DNA of 61,674 nucleotides from Chlamydiota bacterium (GTDB taxonomy: Bacteria > Chlamydiota > Chlamydiia > Chlamydiales > Parachlamydiaceae): positions 1 to 61,674 of the forward strand of contig JABDDC010000008.1 in the NCBI GenBank assembly GCA_013287815.1, read 5' to 3'. The translations under genes were made by a program, and so were the position numbers. This document shows positions 7,908 through 16,515 of this stretch, one piece after another (position 1 is the first letter of the stretch; every line of letters starts with the position of its first letter). The notes under the pieces are model-generated. The model made no database searches, was not told where the DNA came from, and worked only from the letters and a program-made list of their open reading frames with translations.

Positions 7908-8004
7908 CTAATAATACCCTTTTTTAAAATAAATTCGTCTTTTTTATTTACTAGTAAACAATTGGAAATTTAAATACAATGATATTTTAATCACTTATCA
8001 GTTT

Positions 8005-9228
8005 ATGAGCAATATAATTTATGTCGTTGTAGGAGGTGGGGCAGCCGGTTTTTTTGGAGCTATCTCATGTGCAGAACGTTTTACGGACGACAAGGTCATT
8101 TTATTAGAAAAACATCGGCAGCTCCTTTCTAAGGTGCGCATTTCGGGCGGCGGCCGATGCAATGTCACACATGCCTGTTTTGATCCCAAGCTATTGGTAA
8201 AGAACTACCCGCGCGGCAGCAAAGAGCTTTTAGGCCCCTTTACCCGCTTCCACCCCTCCGATACCATCAGCTGGTTTGAAAAGAGGGGAGTCAAATTAAA
8301 AACAGAAGATGATGGGCGGATGTTTCCAACGACCGACAGCTCTGAAACAATCATTGCATGCCTGCAGAATGCCGCCCGCAAGGCCAAAGTGGATGTTCGC
8401 ACAGAAACCGGCATAGACCAAATCAATAAAAAAGAAAATGGTTTTGAACTAAGCTTGTCTGATGGAACTGTCCTGACTTGTCACCGGCTGCTGGTAGCTT
8501 CGGGCAGTACGCCAAAAATGTATCCGTTGCTAGAAAAACTCGGACATACCATCGTCCCGCTAGTCCCATCACTTTTTACTTTCAACATTCCCGATTCACC
8601 CTTTTTGGAATTAGCAGGCATCTCTGTGCCGCAGGCCAAGGTCACTTTGCCGCACCTATCGCAAGAACAAACGGGACCTCTTCTGATTACCCATTGGGGA
8701 TTCAGCGGACCGGCCGTCCTAAAGCTCTCCGCTTGGGCAGCTCGGGAACTACACCAACTTAACTATAAGACTGAAGTTAAAATCAATTGGCTACCCAGTT
8801 TATCGGTAGGGGAGTTGCAACAGGTCCTGTCCGAATGCAAACAGAAACAGGCGGCCAAGCAAATGGGATCAGAACCTCCTTTGCCCCTACCCAAGCAATT
8901 GTGGCGCAAAATTCTTTCTTTGGCCGACATCATCTCCGAGGCAAGATGGTCTACCTTGTCCAATCAGCAAATGCAAACTTTGATCACACTTATCCATGGC
9001 ACATCCTGTCAAATCGATGGCAAGACCACTTATAAACAGGAATTTGTGACCTGCGGCGGTATCAGTTTGAATGAAGTTAATTTTAAAACGATGGAAAGCC
9101 GCCGTTGCCCTGGACTTTTTTTCGCCGGTGAAGTGTTAGATGTTGATGGAGTGACCGGAGGATTCAACTTTCAAAATGCCTGGACAACAGGCTGGATTGC
9201 CGGACAGTCAATGGGGGTAGAATCTTAG
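8005..9228 (+). CDS. BaiN/YhiN (HI0933)-type FAD-dependent oxidoreductase
   Basis: A 407-aa flavoprotein of the HI0933/BaiN family, often annotated aminoacetone oxidase-like; the physiological substrate is usually unknown. The N-terminal dinucleotide fold shows VVVGGGAAGF (residues 7-16), then the family signature RISGGGRCNVTH (45-56). The middle inserts a substrate domain. The C-terminus carries TCGGISLNEV, GLFFAGEVLDVDGVTGGFN and NAWTTGWIAG, which close the FAD site. Length is normal and complete. No ribosome site is visible before the ATG. The 3' end overlaps the convergent BrkB gene by 4 bases. Confidence 0.9.
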   Translation: MSNIIYVVVGGGAAGFFGAISCAERFTDDKVILLEKHRQLLSKVRISGGGRCNVTHACFDPKLLVKNYPRGSKELLGPFTRFHPSDTISWFEKRGVKLKTEDDGRMFPTTDSSETIIACLQNAARKAKVDVRTETGIDQINKKENGFELSLSDGTVLTCHRLLVASGSTPKMYPLLEKLGHTIVPLVPSLFTFNIPDSPFLELAGISVPQAKVTLPHLSQEQTGPLLITHWGFSGPAVLKLSAWAARELHQLNYKTEVKINWLPSLSVGELQQVLSECKQKQAAKQMGSEPPLPLPKQLWRKILSLADIISEARWSTLSNQQMQTLITLIHGTSCQIDGKTTYKQEFVTCGGISLNEVNFKTMESRRCPGLFFAGEVLDVDGVTGGFNFQNAWTTGWIAGQSMGVES

Positions 9229-10499
9229 AGAACGTATGTGAAGAGGACATGATTCGTTTTGGGATTTTCCAGCATGTGATCCACATTTTTTATGTAGGAT
9301 TCAATCTTTTTAAACTCAGGGGAGTCTCCTACTGATGCCAAAATCATATTGTAATTCTCCATCGCTTCACAGACAGAATACATTGTAATATTGTCCACAG
9401 CCTGAGCTGGCTGATAACCAATTGTCTTATTCCTGAAAAGTATCGATGCTAAAATTCTATTCTGCTGCAAGGCATCAATAATGATCTGCAAATGATTCAA
9501 GGACATTCCAAGCTCATGGGCCAAAGCACGGTCAGTCATAGGGGGTTTTCCCTTTACAAAGGCCTCTACGCACCGAAAGGTGATCATCAATGCGATTGCC
9601 TTCTGATTTAATAATCGGACATTGCGCGTGGGGATGAACATGTCATTCTCAACTGCAAAAGCAAGCTCGGCGCCTGACAGCAAGATCATCCAGCTGATCT
9701 GCAACCAAATCAAAAACAAAGGAAATGCCGCAAAGCTTCCGTAGATGGCTCCATAGCTTGATACGCCGATCTGAAATTTAATATAAATGAACTGCCAAAC
9801 TTGAAAAGCGGTTCCAGCTAATATACCAGCGAGAATAGCCGTACGGAAATAGACTTTCGTATTCGGCATGAAAATATAAATAAAGGTAAAAAGAAACCAA
9901 ATCAATATGAAAGGAGTCAGTTTAAGCAACACTATCAAGACAGGGCTAAAGACATCATAATAGACATTGGTCTGATTGTGGGCGAGGGCAGATAAATAGA
10001 CGCTAAGGCTGCTTGAGGTTACTAAGAAGATGGGAGCAACCAACATAGCTGCTAAGTAGTCGCTGATTTTCCTTCCATAAGGACGTGAAAAGCGGGTTTT
10101 CCAAATACTATTCATTGCCGATTCGATATTGCTTAGTAGGCCAAAGACTGACCATAATAAGACAACGATACCGACCCCGGCAATAACACCCCCTTGTACG
10201 CTCTGCAAATATGAATAGGCAAATTGCATCAATTTGTCTATGACTTGCTGCTGCTCATAGAAATGGGATGTTATTTCTTCTTCTAATGCCTGTTGAAAGC
10301 CAAAACCCTTGGCTATTCCAATCAAAACAGCCAATACAGGAACAATCGAAAGCAAAGTATAAAAAGTCAGTGCCGATGCTTTCGCATAACAATCATCATC
10401 TATAAAACCGCGGACAGTATCATAGACAACGCGTCCAGTCCTTCTAAAAAATGAAAATATATATCTTCTTTTTTTTGGTCTCGATTCAATAGTCATCAA
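9225..10499 (-). CDS. YihY/BrkB-family inner-membrane protein
   Basis: A 424-aa polytopic protein of the YihY/virulence-factor-BrkB family (once mislabelled ribonuclease BN). The family core is clear: DDDCYAKASALTFYTLLSIVPV (residues ~34-55), then QLSVQ-type helix pairs, V-F-G-L-L-S-N-I-E-S-A-M-N-S-I-W, a YIFMPNTKVYFR turn and Y-G-A-I-Y-G-S-F-A-A-F-P-L-F-L-I-W-L-Q-I-S-W. Six membrane segments are expected. After them comes a C-terminal cytosolic region resembling a winged helix (residues ~305-370). The family is proposed to be a transporter/exporter of unknown substrate. It forms a single-gene unit convergent with the flavoprotein gene. Confidence 0.9.
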   Translation of the reverse strand: MMTIESRPKKRRYIFSFFRRTGRVVYDTVRGFIDDDCYAKASALTFYTLLSIVPVLAVLIGIAKGFGFQQALEEEITSHFYEQQQVIDKLMQFAYSYLQSVQGGVIAGVGIVVLLWSVFGLLSNIESAMNSIWKTRFSRPYGRKISDYLAAMLVAPIFLVTSSSLSVYLSALAHNQTNVYYDVFSPVLIVLLKLTPFILIWFLFTFIYIFMPNTKVYFRTAILAGILAGTAFQVWQFIYIKFQIGVSSYGAIYGSFAAFPLFLIWLQISWMILLSGAELAFAVENDMFIPTRNVRLLNQKAIALMITFRCVEAFVKGKPPMTDRALAHELGMSLNHLQIIIDALQQNRILASILFRNKTIGYQPAQAVDNITMYSVCEAMENYNMILASVGDSPEFKKIESYIKNVDHMLENPKTNHVLFTYVL

Positions 10500-10631
10500 C
10501 TTACACTCGTTGTTAAACGCTCATAATCTACTCAAACACAACGTCTGATAATATCCGTTATGTTATTTTAGCATGTGGTATCAAGGAATGGTTGGGATGG
10601 AGAATAAGTATATCGTCGTACTTGATTTGGT

Positions 10632-10877
10632 TTAGACCCCTGTTTTCTCTAATTTTTTCAGTAAGATATGATATACTCCATCCATCCGATTATTTGTAAT
10701 CGTGACTCTTTGATCCATTTTTTGGAAATTTGAATCAATTTTTTCGAATTTGGATTCCATTCTATCAATGTGAGAATTGATATCAGTTTTGAAATTTCTC
10801 ATGATTGCGTAAATTAGAGAAACGATACCGATTCCAGTTCCAATTATGGTAATAAATAATGTCATTTCCATTTTCAT
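10632..10877 (-). CDS. Small membrane-anchored coiled-coil protein
   Basis: Translation most likely starts at 10877, where AAGGAGAA precedes ATG AAA ATG. A longer in-frame start at 10907 lacks a ribosome site. The ~81-aa product has one N-terminal membrane helix (LFITIIGTGIGIVSLIYAIM), then a charged heptad-like helix (DRMESKFEKIDSNFQKMDQR) and a short tail. Proteins with this plan are common phage/plasmid or bacterial membrane tethers without known activity. No partner gene is apparent. Confidence 0.65.
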   Translation of the reverse strand: MKMEMTLFITIIGTGIGIVSLIYAIMRNFKTDINSHIDRMESKFEKIDSNFQKMDQRVTITNNRMDGVYHILLKKLEKTGV

Positions 10878-10954
10878 TTCTCCTTCTTCTTTATATATTC
10901 GCCACATGAACTCAAATATATGTATTGCCTCATTTTTTTACAAATAAAATATAG

Positions 10955-11725
10955 TCATGAAATGGTCTCTTCAAAACGTTTGGCTATGGTTTTAATCTCT
11001 TGCACGTTAACTAATACTGGCTTTGGGTACAGGGCTATGATGGCATGTAAGAGACCGACGAGATCGCTTAGGTTTCTTGATCCTTTGAATGTAGGGGTTG
11101 ACTGGAGCAGATCGTTAACAAATCCTGAAATATTGAACATTAGATTGGATTTGCTGTTATCTGGCTGCCCAGGAACTTTATGGGTATGTCCTATGTTGAG
11201 GATCAGTCCTACAGAAACCAAAGCGAATCCGACAGCGCTTAGATAAAGGTGGTAACGGGCGATTTTTGTGATGATGCTGGATTTAATGATCTCCAGATCG
11301 TATAGGTAATGCACTGAGGAAAAGCAATGGGAAACACTATGGATAACTTTTCCAGTGGTCTGAAGAAGATCAATTTGGCCATGAGAATAGACAAGATATT
11401 CTTTATTGGCGATGGCAACCAAGTCATTAAGGAAGCAGAAAGAGTGAAGGAGGTGTTCAAGTTGATGGGCACCACTATGTATCTTGTCGACTACGTTAAG
11501 GGTTTTCATATTTAAGTAGTTGGTCAAGATAGGATAAAAAAGGTGTGTACCTAAATCGACAATTTCGCTAATTTTTTCTGTGATTTTTATTTTAGATAAC
11601 ATTCCCGAGATAGATTCAATATAAGTCTTATTATAATAATCTAAACGATATATATTTTTTCCATTAGAATTTGATAGTTCTATAAGAGATAAAGACTGAT
11701 AGGAAGTATTAAGGCAGCAACTCAT
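10955..11725 (-). CDS. 256-aa unknown protein with hydrophobic segments (possible inclusion-membrane protein)
   Basis: The start at 11725 (M-S-C-C-L-N) is preferred because AAAGGA lies 8 bases upstream; an in-frame ATG at 11791 has no ribosome site. The family is not recognised. The protein is helical and rich in Leu, Ile, His and Ser. A strong hydrophobic stretch (LYLSAVGFALVSVGLILNI) lies near residue 170, and weaker amphipathic helices precede it. There is no signal peptide. It could be a secreted membrane-inserting protein of the chlamydial lifestyle or a plain membrane protein; the sequence does not decide. Confidence 0.65.
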   Translation of the reverse strand: MSCCLNTSYQSLSLIELSNSNGKNIYRLDYYNKTYIESISGMLSKIKITEKISEIVDLGTHLFYPILTNYLNMKTLNVVDKIHSGAHQLEHLLHSFCFLNDLVAIANKEYLVYSHGQIDLLQTTGKVIHSVSHCFSSVHYLYDLEIIKSSIITKIARYHLYLSAVGFALVSVGLILNIGHTHKVPGQPDNSKSNLMFNISGFVNDLLQSTPTFKGSRNLSDLVGLLHAIIALYPKPVLVNVQEIKTIAKRFEETIS

Positions 11726-11876
11726 ATTATAAGTCCTTTTTTGTGAGATAATAAAGGACGTAATTATGACACTTGTGCTCGTATAAGTCAAGAATTAGGA
11801 AACAAGAGTCCGCTCTCCTCTTTCCTTTCATATAATTTTCTTTTATGATAGGATCTGAATAAGCAAAGGAGTCATC

Positions 11877-12476
11877 ATGTCTACTTTAGTCATTATTATT
11901 TTAGTTGTTGTTGCTTTTCTGATTTTTTGGGGTATTGGAACCTATAATCGGCTGGTGCAATTGCGCAATCAGGTCAACAATGCGTGGAGTCAAATCGATG
12001 TCCAGCTGCAAAGAAGGTACGACCTGATTCCGAATTTGGTCGAAGCAGTGAAAGGATATATGAATTATGAAAGGGGCACACTCGAAAGTGTGATCTCAGC
12101 CAGGAATCAGGCCCAGGCAGCGCGCAATCAGGTAGCGCAGCAAGGCGGACCAACAGCAAGTTCTATTAAGGATTTGGCAGCGGCAGATGCTGCCTTGGGC
12201 GGAGCTGTAACAAACATTATGGCATTGGCAGAAAACTATCCACAACTACGTGCCAGTGAGAACATGCAGCAGCTTCAGGAAGAGCTTAGCTCAACAGAAA
12301 ACAAGGTAGCTTTTGCACGACAAGCTTATAACGACAACGTGATGCTATACAATACAACGCAGCAGCAATTTCCTGCCGTTGTTATTGCCGGCACTCTTGG
12401 ACATCATCCTGTTGAACTCTTCCAAGTAGACGATCAGCAGGCGAAAAAAGCACCGAAGGTCTCTTTTGGATCATAG
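11877..12476 (+). CDS. LemA family membrane protein
   Basis: A 199-aa LemA protein. An N-terminal membrane helix (residues 3-22) is followed by the signature YNRLVQLRNQVNNAWSQIDV, then LQRRYDLIPNLVEAVKGYM, and a long helical bundle (FARQAYNDNVMLYN) ending in the family's F-P-A-V-V-I-A-G-T-L-G turn. LemA proteins face the periplasm with unknown biochemical function and are repeatedly paired with HtpX-like proteases, as here (9-base gap to the next gene). AAAGGAG precedes the ATG at good spacing. It is the first gene of a four-gene unit running to 15673. Confidence 0.93.
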   Translation: MSTLVIIILVVVAFLIFWGIGTYNRLVQLRNQVNNAWSQIDVQLQRRYDLIPNLVEAVKGYMNYERGTLESVISARNQAQAARNQVAQQGGPTASSIKDLAAADAALGGAVTNIMALAENYPQLRASENMQQLQEELSSTENKVAFARQAYNDNVMLYNTTQQQFPAVVIAGTLGHHPVELFQVDDQQAKKAPKVSFGS

Positions 12477-12485
12477 GATATAATC

Positions 12486-13454
12486 ATGGCGATGAATTTC
12501 TGGGAAGAACAGCGGCATGCCAAGGCCCGTACTTTTTATTATTTGGTGATGTTTTTTATGCTCACTTGTATTGCAGGTGGACTAGCCGAGTGGGCGATGA
12601 GGGTATTTGCTGCAGATCAGTATGATAACCCTCCCCTCCCCTACGTGGCATTAATTTTCTTTGCCATTACATTTTTAACGGCCGGTTTTAACTACATCAG
12701 GTACATGAGTGCAGGTGGACGAGCAGTGGCAGAGTCTGTCGGCGCCTATGAGGTTGATCCGCAAACGACCGATCCGACAGAGAGACAGCTTCTCAATATT
12801 GTGCAAGAGATTGCATTAGCCACTTCGTTGCCGGTGCCTCCTGTTTTTATTGTCAGAGCCAAAGAGATCAACGCCTTTGCAGCTGGTACCAATCCAGAAA
12901 ATGCAGCTATCACCGTAACTACCGGATGTTTGAATCTGTTGAACAGGGATGAGCTGCAGGGTGTTTTGGCGCACGAATTCGGCCATATTTACAACCGGGA
13001 CATGACTATCGGCATGAGAGTTGCCGCCATGACCATGGGATTTTTTATCTGCATGTACATTGGATTACGCATGCTGCAATGGAGTTCATTTGGCAGATCA
13101 AGAAGTGATGGAGACAAAAAAGGGGGTAATCCTCTCTTGGCGGGAGCAATTATCTTTTTAATCATCGGAGCCTTGACCTGGTTCTTTGGTTCGATTTTAC
13201 AATCCATGGTAAGCCGTCAGCGCGAATATCTGGCTGATGCCTGTTCGGTCCAATATACACGTAATCCGGAAGGGATTGCCAACGCATTAAAAAAAATCGA
13301 AAATTCCAATGTTCAAGATATGCCCTCGACTGGAAAGGCTTTTTCCCATCTCTATTTCAATGAAAGGCCTTCATTATGGGACAGACTCTTTTCCACTCAT
13401 CCACCTATTGAGGACAGGATTAATCGCATCCTCGGCGGCGACTACACCAAGTAA
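12486..13454 (+). CDS. HtpX-like M48 membrane zinc metalloprotease
   Basis: A 322-aa M48B peptidase that degrades misfolded or damaged membrane proteins. Two N-terminal membrane helices (residues ~15-38 and ~53-70) precede the protease domain. Zinc ligands are visible as HEFGH (163-167) and the downstream Glu of QREYLADACSV (E247). Between them lie two further membrane segments and a basic Gly/Ser loop. The ending R-P-S-L-W-D-R-L-F-S-T-H-P-P-I-E-D-R-I is typical. It is cotranscribed with lemA upstream and two glycosyltransferases 12 bases downstream. Confidence 0.93.
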   Translation: MAMNFWEEQRHAKARTFYYLVMFFMLTCIAGGLAEWAMRVFAADQYDNPPLPYVALIFFAITFLTAGFNYIRYMSAGGRAVAESVGAYEVDPQTTDPTERQLLNIVQEIALATSLPVPPVFIVRAKEINAFAAGTNPENAAITVTTGCLNLLNRDELQGVLAHEFGHIYNRDMTIGMRVAAMTMGFFICMYIGLRMLQWSSFGRSRSDGDKKGGNPLLAGAIIFLIIGALTWFFGSILQSMVSRQREYLADACSVQYTRNPEGIANALKKIENSNVQDMPSTGKAFSHLYFNERPSLWDRLFSTHPPIEDRINRILGGDYTK

Positions 13455-13466
13455 CAGAAGGAAAAA

Positions 13467-14387
13467 ATGTCTGCAGACATCTTGTTAGCCACCTATCAGG
13501 GTGAAAAATATCTGAAAGAGCAGATTGAATCGCTCTTTTCACAGTCCTATTCAGATATTCGGATTATTGCGCGAGATGATGGATCGACGGACTGCACGAC
13601 TGACATTTTAAATGAATATGCCAGTCGCATCACCATCCTTCCAAACAAGGCAAACAGTGGAATCAGGAATAATTTTTCGGAGCTCCTGCAACAGCATACT
13701 GCTGACTACGTCTTCTTTTCTGATCAGGATGATGTCTGGCTGCCAAACAAGGTGGGTGATACTATCCGTGAATTACAAAAAATGGAAAAAAGATTTGGTA
13801 AAAGCACACCCCTGCTAGTCCATGCCGATCTAAAAGTCGTTGACAAAGACCTTTCATTGATTTCACCCTCTTTTTGGAGTTATGCCAAATTAAATCCTCT
13901 GCATAATACTTTGAACCGGCTGCTTGTCCAAAATAATATTACCGGATGTACTATCGGAATGAACCGAGCATTGGCCGGCATGGTCATTCCGATCCCTGAA
14001 GGGGCGATCATGCATGATTGGTGGATTGCGCTGGTGGCATCTTGTTTTGGGCAGATCAGCTACATTCCTTCTGCGACAATGCTCTATCGACAACATCAGT
14101 CCAATGATATCGGTGCTAAGAAAAATACCTTTAACGCTTTCGTGAGCCAATCCAAAGAAGAGTTAATCAAAAAATCGCAATGCCAACAGCAAACGTACGA
14201 ACAGGCAAATCAATTTTTAGAGAGCTTTAAATTTAAAATGTACCCTGACGCGGTCCGCACCGTGCAAGCTTATATTGAGTTAAAGGAACAGTCTTATTTA
14301 AAACAAAAGCGGACACTGGTGAAGCATCAATTCTTTAAGCATGGTTTCTTCCGTAATCTTAAATTCTTTTTCGGCACGGGCAAATAG
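13467..14387 (+). CDS. Glycosyltransferase family 2 (rhamnosyltransferase-like)
   Basis: A 306-aa GT-A fold enzyme transferring a sugar from a nucleotide donor to a glycan or lipid acceptor. The start has a good AGAAGGA site. Motifs are I-L-L-A-T-Y-Q-G-E-K-Y-L at the N-terminus, ARDDGSTD (residues 35-42) for the nucleotide, and FSDQDDVW (84-91) for the metal-binding DxD. A conserved H-D-W-W acid region follows near residue 190. This set resembles bacterial rhamnosyl-/O-antigen-type transferases. No membrane helix is seen. It is followed 2 bases later by a GT4 gene, so the two probably act on the same surface glycan. Confidence 0.88.
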   Translation: MSADILLATYQGEKYLKEQIESLFSQSYSDIRIIARDDGSTDCTTDILNEYASRITILPNKANSGIRNNFSELLQQHTADYVFFSDQDDVWLPNKVGDTIRELQKMEKRFGKSTPLLVHADLKVVDKDLSLISPSFWSYAKLNPLHNTLNRLLVQNNITGCTIGMNRALAGMVIPIPEGAIMHDWWIALVASCFGQISYIPSATMLYRQHQSNDIGAKKNTFNAFVSQSKEELIKKSQCQQQTYEQANQFLESFKFKMYPDAVRTVQAYIELKEQSYLKQKRTLVKHQFFKHGFFRNLKFFFGTGK

Positions 14388-14389
14388 GT

Positions 14390-15673
14390 ATGGCACGTGT
14401 AATTATTTATTCAGGAAATGTGATTGGAAAGTCGATGTCGGGGCCGTCGATCCGCAACTGGGAATTTGCTAGAGCCTTAGCTAAAAATCATCAAGTAGTA
14501 TTGGCTGCTCCGAATCATCCTGAAATAAGTGCCGAAGGCTTTGAAATTATATCCCACCGAAGCGAGGACTTTGACGAAAGACTGAAGGAGTCTAGAGTCT
14601 TAATCGCGCAGAATTTGACTATTCCTCTGGCCTTCAAAGCAAAAAAGGGGGGGCTTAAAATAATTATCGATGCTTATGATCCGCTACCTCTTGAATTTTT
14701 AGAGCTATTCAAAGGTGAATCATTCAAGAAACAAAAAGCAAAGCAAAGCTCTGCCATCAATCAATTGACCTTAAATTTTAAAATGGCCGATGGGATCATA
14801 TGCGCCAGCGAAAAACAGCGCGACCTTTGGACTGGATTTTTGTTAGCGAATCAATTGATCGACCCAAAAAGGTATGAAAAAGATCCGGGATTCAGCCATT
14901 TTATCGATGTTGTCCCTTTTGGTCTCCCCACTCCCCTGCCGGTCAAAGATGGCCCGGGAATACGTCAAAAATTCAATCTTGCCCAAGGTGATAAAATCAT
15001 CTTGTGGGGTGGAGGTATCTGGAACTGGTTCGATCCGCTGACACTGATCAATGCTATTAAAATCATTGGTAGAAACGATATCAAACTTGTTTTTATGGGA
15101 ATGAAAAACCCAGATCCAACAGTCCCTGAGATGGAGATGGCCCGTCAGGCAGTAGCTTTGGCCAAGGAACTCAATCTTCTGGGCAAAAACGTCTATTTTA
15201 ATGACGGATGGGTTCCTTACAATGAAAGGCACAACTATTTTCTCGAAGCCTCTTTGGGAGTTTCCACCCATTTTGCCCATCTTGAAACACGTTTTTCTTT
15301 TAGAACGAGGATGCTCGATTACATATGGGCAGGGTTGCCGATCGTAGCCACGAAAGGAGACTCTTTTGCCGAGCTGATCGAAAAAGAAAAGATTGGCATA
15401 ACAGTCCCGTACGAAGACCCCCAAGCATTAGCCCATGTCATTACAACGCTTCTGGATGATCCACATAAAATGGAACTCATGAAAATTAACCTCGCCCGAC
15501 TGCAGCCTCAATTCACTTGGGATAAAGCCATAGCGCCCATCGAAAAAATGATCAAATTAATCCATCAACCGTCTCACCGCTTCCAGGACCTCAAGGCTAT
15601 CCTCTCCTTCACCACTCAAAAAGTGCGCGAAAAGGGCCTCCTCCCCTCCTTACTAAAGTGCCTTGGAGTGTAA
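14390..15673 (+). CDS. Glycosyltransferase family 4
   Basis: A 427-aa GT-B fold protein. Residues 10-25 (GNVIGKSMSGPSIRNWEFA) form the N-terminal acceptor-domain glycine loop. I-L-W-G-G-G-I-W-N-W-F begins the C-terminal nucleotide domain near residue 200. TRFSFRTRMLDYIWAGLPIV and ELIEKEKIGITVPYEDP occupy the position of the usual E-x7-E donor site. The sugar cannot be inferred. It is the last gene of the lemA-htpX-GT2-GT4 unit. Downstream DNA carries a GCAAAGG-type repeat before the opposite-strand mazEF pair. Confidence 0.87.
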   Translation: MARVIIYSGNVIGKSMSGPSIRNWEFARALAKNHQVVLAAPNHPEISAEGFEIISHRSEDFDERLKESRVLIAQNLTIPLAFKAKKGGLKIIIDAYDPLPLEFLELFKGESFKKQKAKQSSAINQLTLNFKMADGIICASEKQRDLWTGFLLANQLIDPKRYEKDPGFSHFIDVVPFGLPTPLPVKDGPGIRQKFNLAQGDKIILWGGGIWNWFDPLTLINAIKIIGRNDIKLVFMGMKNPDPTVPEMEMARQAVALAKELNLLGKNVYFNDGWVPYNERHNYFLEASLGVSTHFAHLETRFSFRTRMLDYIWAGLPIVATKGDSFAELIEKEKIGITVPYEDPQALAHVITTLLDDPHKMELMKINLARLQPQFTWDKAIAPIEKMIKLIHQPSHRFQDLKAILSFTTQKVREKGLLPSLLKCLGV

Positions 15674-15689
15674 TCTAGGATACGTGACG

Positions 15690-15762
15690 CTAAAATTTCA
15701 TCGCAAGGGTGCAAAGGAACGCAAAGATCGCAAAAACAAGAAGAAAACAAAAAAACATATAA
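15690..15762. repeat. GCAAAGG/ACGCAAAG-type dispersed repeat
   Basis: The intergenic DNA after the GT4 gene reads ACGCTAAAATTTC..CGCAAGGGTGCAAAGGAACGCAAAGATCGCAAA. The same words (ACGCTAAAAATT, GGTGCAAAG, AACGCAAAGG) recur at 22938-22997, and the ACGCTAAAAATT part again at 34358-34371. It looks like a degenerate copy of a dispersed non-coding repeat. Confidence 0.5.
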
Positions 15763-15788
15763 GAAAATTGTAATTGCTCTTCAATTTT

Positions 15789-16142
15789 TTATTGATCAAA
15801 GAGTTGTTTTAAGTTGGCAGAAAATAATTTCCTATCCCGATTACTTAGATTTCCGAGATTTTTTAAAATGAGTCTTTGGTCCAATGTGAAGAGTTTCATT
15901 CTAATGATAGACTGCACAGGTAATCCTGCGATCTCCAATTCATTTATTTCTGTATCTAATGGCCAAGGATTATGATTTGCAGATGTAATCATTGCCATTA
16001 CACAGGCACCTGATTCAATATTAAATTTCTGAACAGAAGAAATGATTAAAGCTGGTCTTCGTTTGTGCTCTATTACATCTATAAACGGAAAAGGAACAAG
16101 TACAACGTCGAAAGGATTATAAACTACCGTAGGCTTCTTCAT
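15789..16142 (-). CDS. MazF/PemK-family endoribonuclease toxin
   Basis: A 117-aa toxin by the preferred start at 16142; a longer start at 16163 would overlap the antitoxin more. It has the MazF fold: YNPFDVVLVPFPFIDV for the first strands and the substrate loop, K-R-R-P-A-L-I-I-S-S with the conserved Arg-Pro pair, M-A-M-I-T-S-A for the catalytic Thr/Ser strand, and RMKLFTLDQRLILKNLGNL toward the end. MazF enzymes cleave mRNA at short motifs that cannot be predicted here. The gene overlaps the end of the AbrB-type antitoxin, so the two are translationally coupled. Confidence 0.85.
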   Translation of the reverse strand: MKKPTVVYNPFDVVLVPFPFIDVIEHKRRPALIISSVQKFNIESGACVMAMITSANHNPWPLDTEINELEIAGLPVQSIIRMKLFTLDQRLILKNLGNLSNRDRKLFSANLKQLFDQ

Positions 16143-16350
16143 CTTCTTCAGATTCCCATTCATTCAGTGTTTTTGGAAGGGCAGATAAGTATTCAAGATC
16201 AAGCGCTTTTGCTTTCCTTATGATGACTGTATTATCCTTACTAATTTCATATACAATACGATCTTTGGGATGTAGATGCAAAACTTCACGCACTTCTTTT
16301 GGAATTGTTGTCTGATTTTTTGATGTGAGTCGAGTGATTAATAAGTCCAT
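16117..16350 (-). CDS. AbrB/MazE-type antitoxin
   Basis: A swapped-hairpin AbrB DNA-binding domain (residues ~4-45: ITRLTSKNQTTIPKEVREVL, then H-P-K-D-R-I-V-Y-E) is followed by a short acidic tail (WESEEDEEAYGSL) that should block MazF. The ribosome site decides the start. AGGAGG sits one base before an ATG at 16356, too close to work, but 7 bases before the in-frame ATG at 16350, so MDLLITRL is taken as the N-terminus. The protein should autorepress the operon through the palindrome at 16372-16386. Confidence 0.85.
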   Translation of the reverse strand: MDLLITRLTSKNQTTIPKEVREVLHLHPKDRIVYEISKDNTVIIRKAKALDLEYLSALPKTLNEWESEEDEEAYGSL

Positions 16351-16371
16351 ATTCATACCTCCTTATATTCT

Positions 16372-16401
16372 TACTGTATTACAGTATTACATTTTTGTCA
16401 A
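16372..16401 (-). promoter_or_regulatory. mazEF promoter with overlapping palindromic operator
   Basis: On the minus strand a consensus TTGACA -35 (16396-16401) is followed after 17 bases by TACAGT as a weak -10. The perfect palindrome TACTGTA-N-TACAGTA (16372-16386) covers the spacer and -10. AbrB-type antitoxins bind such sites to autorepress. Confidence 0.55.
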
Positions 16402-16515
16402 GAGTTAGAGACACAAACTGGAATTTTGTACCTTTGTGTTGAAATAATGCGCGACAATTTTGATTGCGATATATAGCGTAAGGTTTTAGAATTCCCCCAT
16501 AAATTTGAGGCAATA

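Noticed and set aside
10920-11246. 108-codon plus frame opposite the 256-aa unknown gene
   Set aside because: The minus frame has a good ribosome site and a more protein-like composition; the plus frame has none.
15789-16350. Prophage or plasmid maintenance island
   Set aside because: Only the two-gene mazEF pair is present; no integrase, att-like direct repeats or phage genes flank it.
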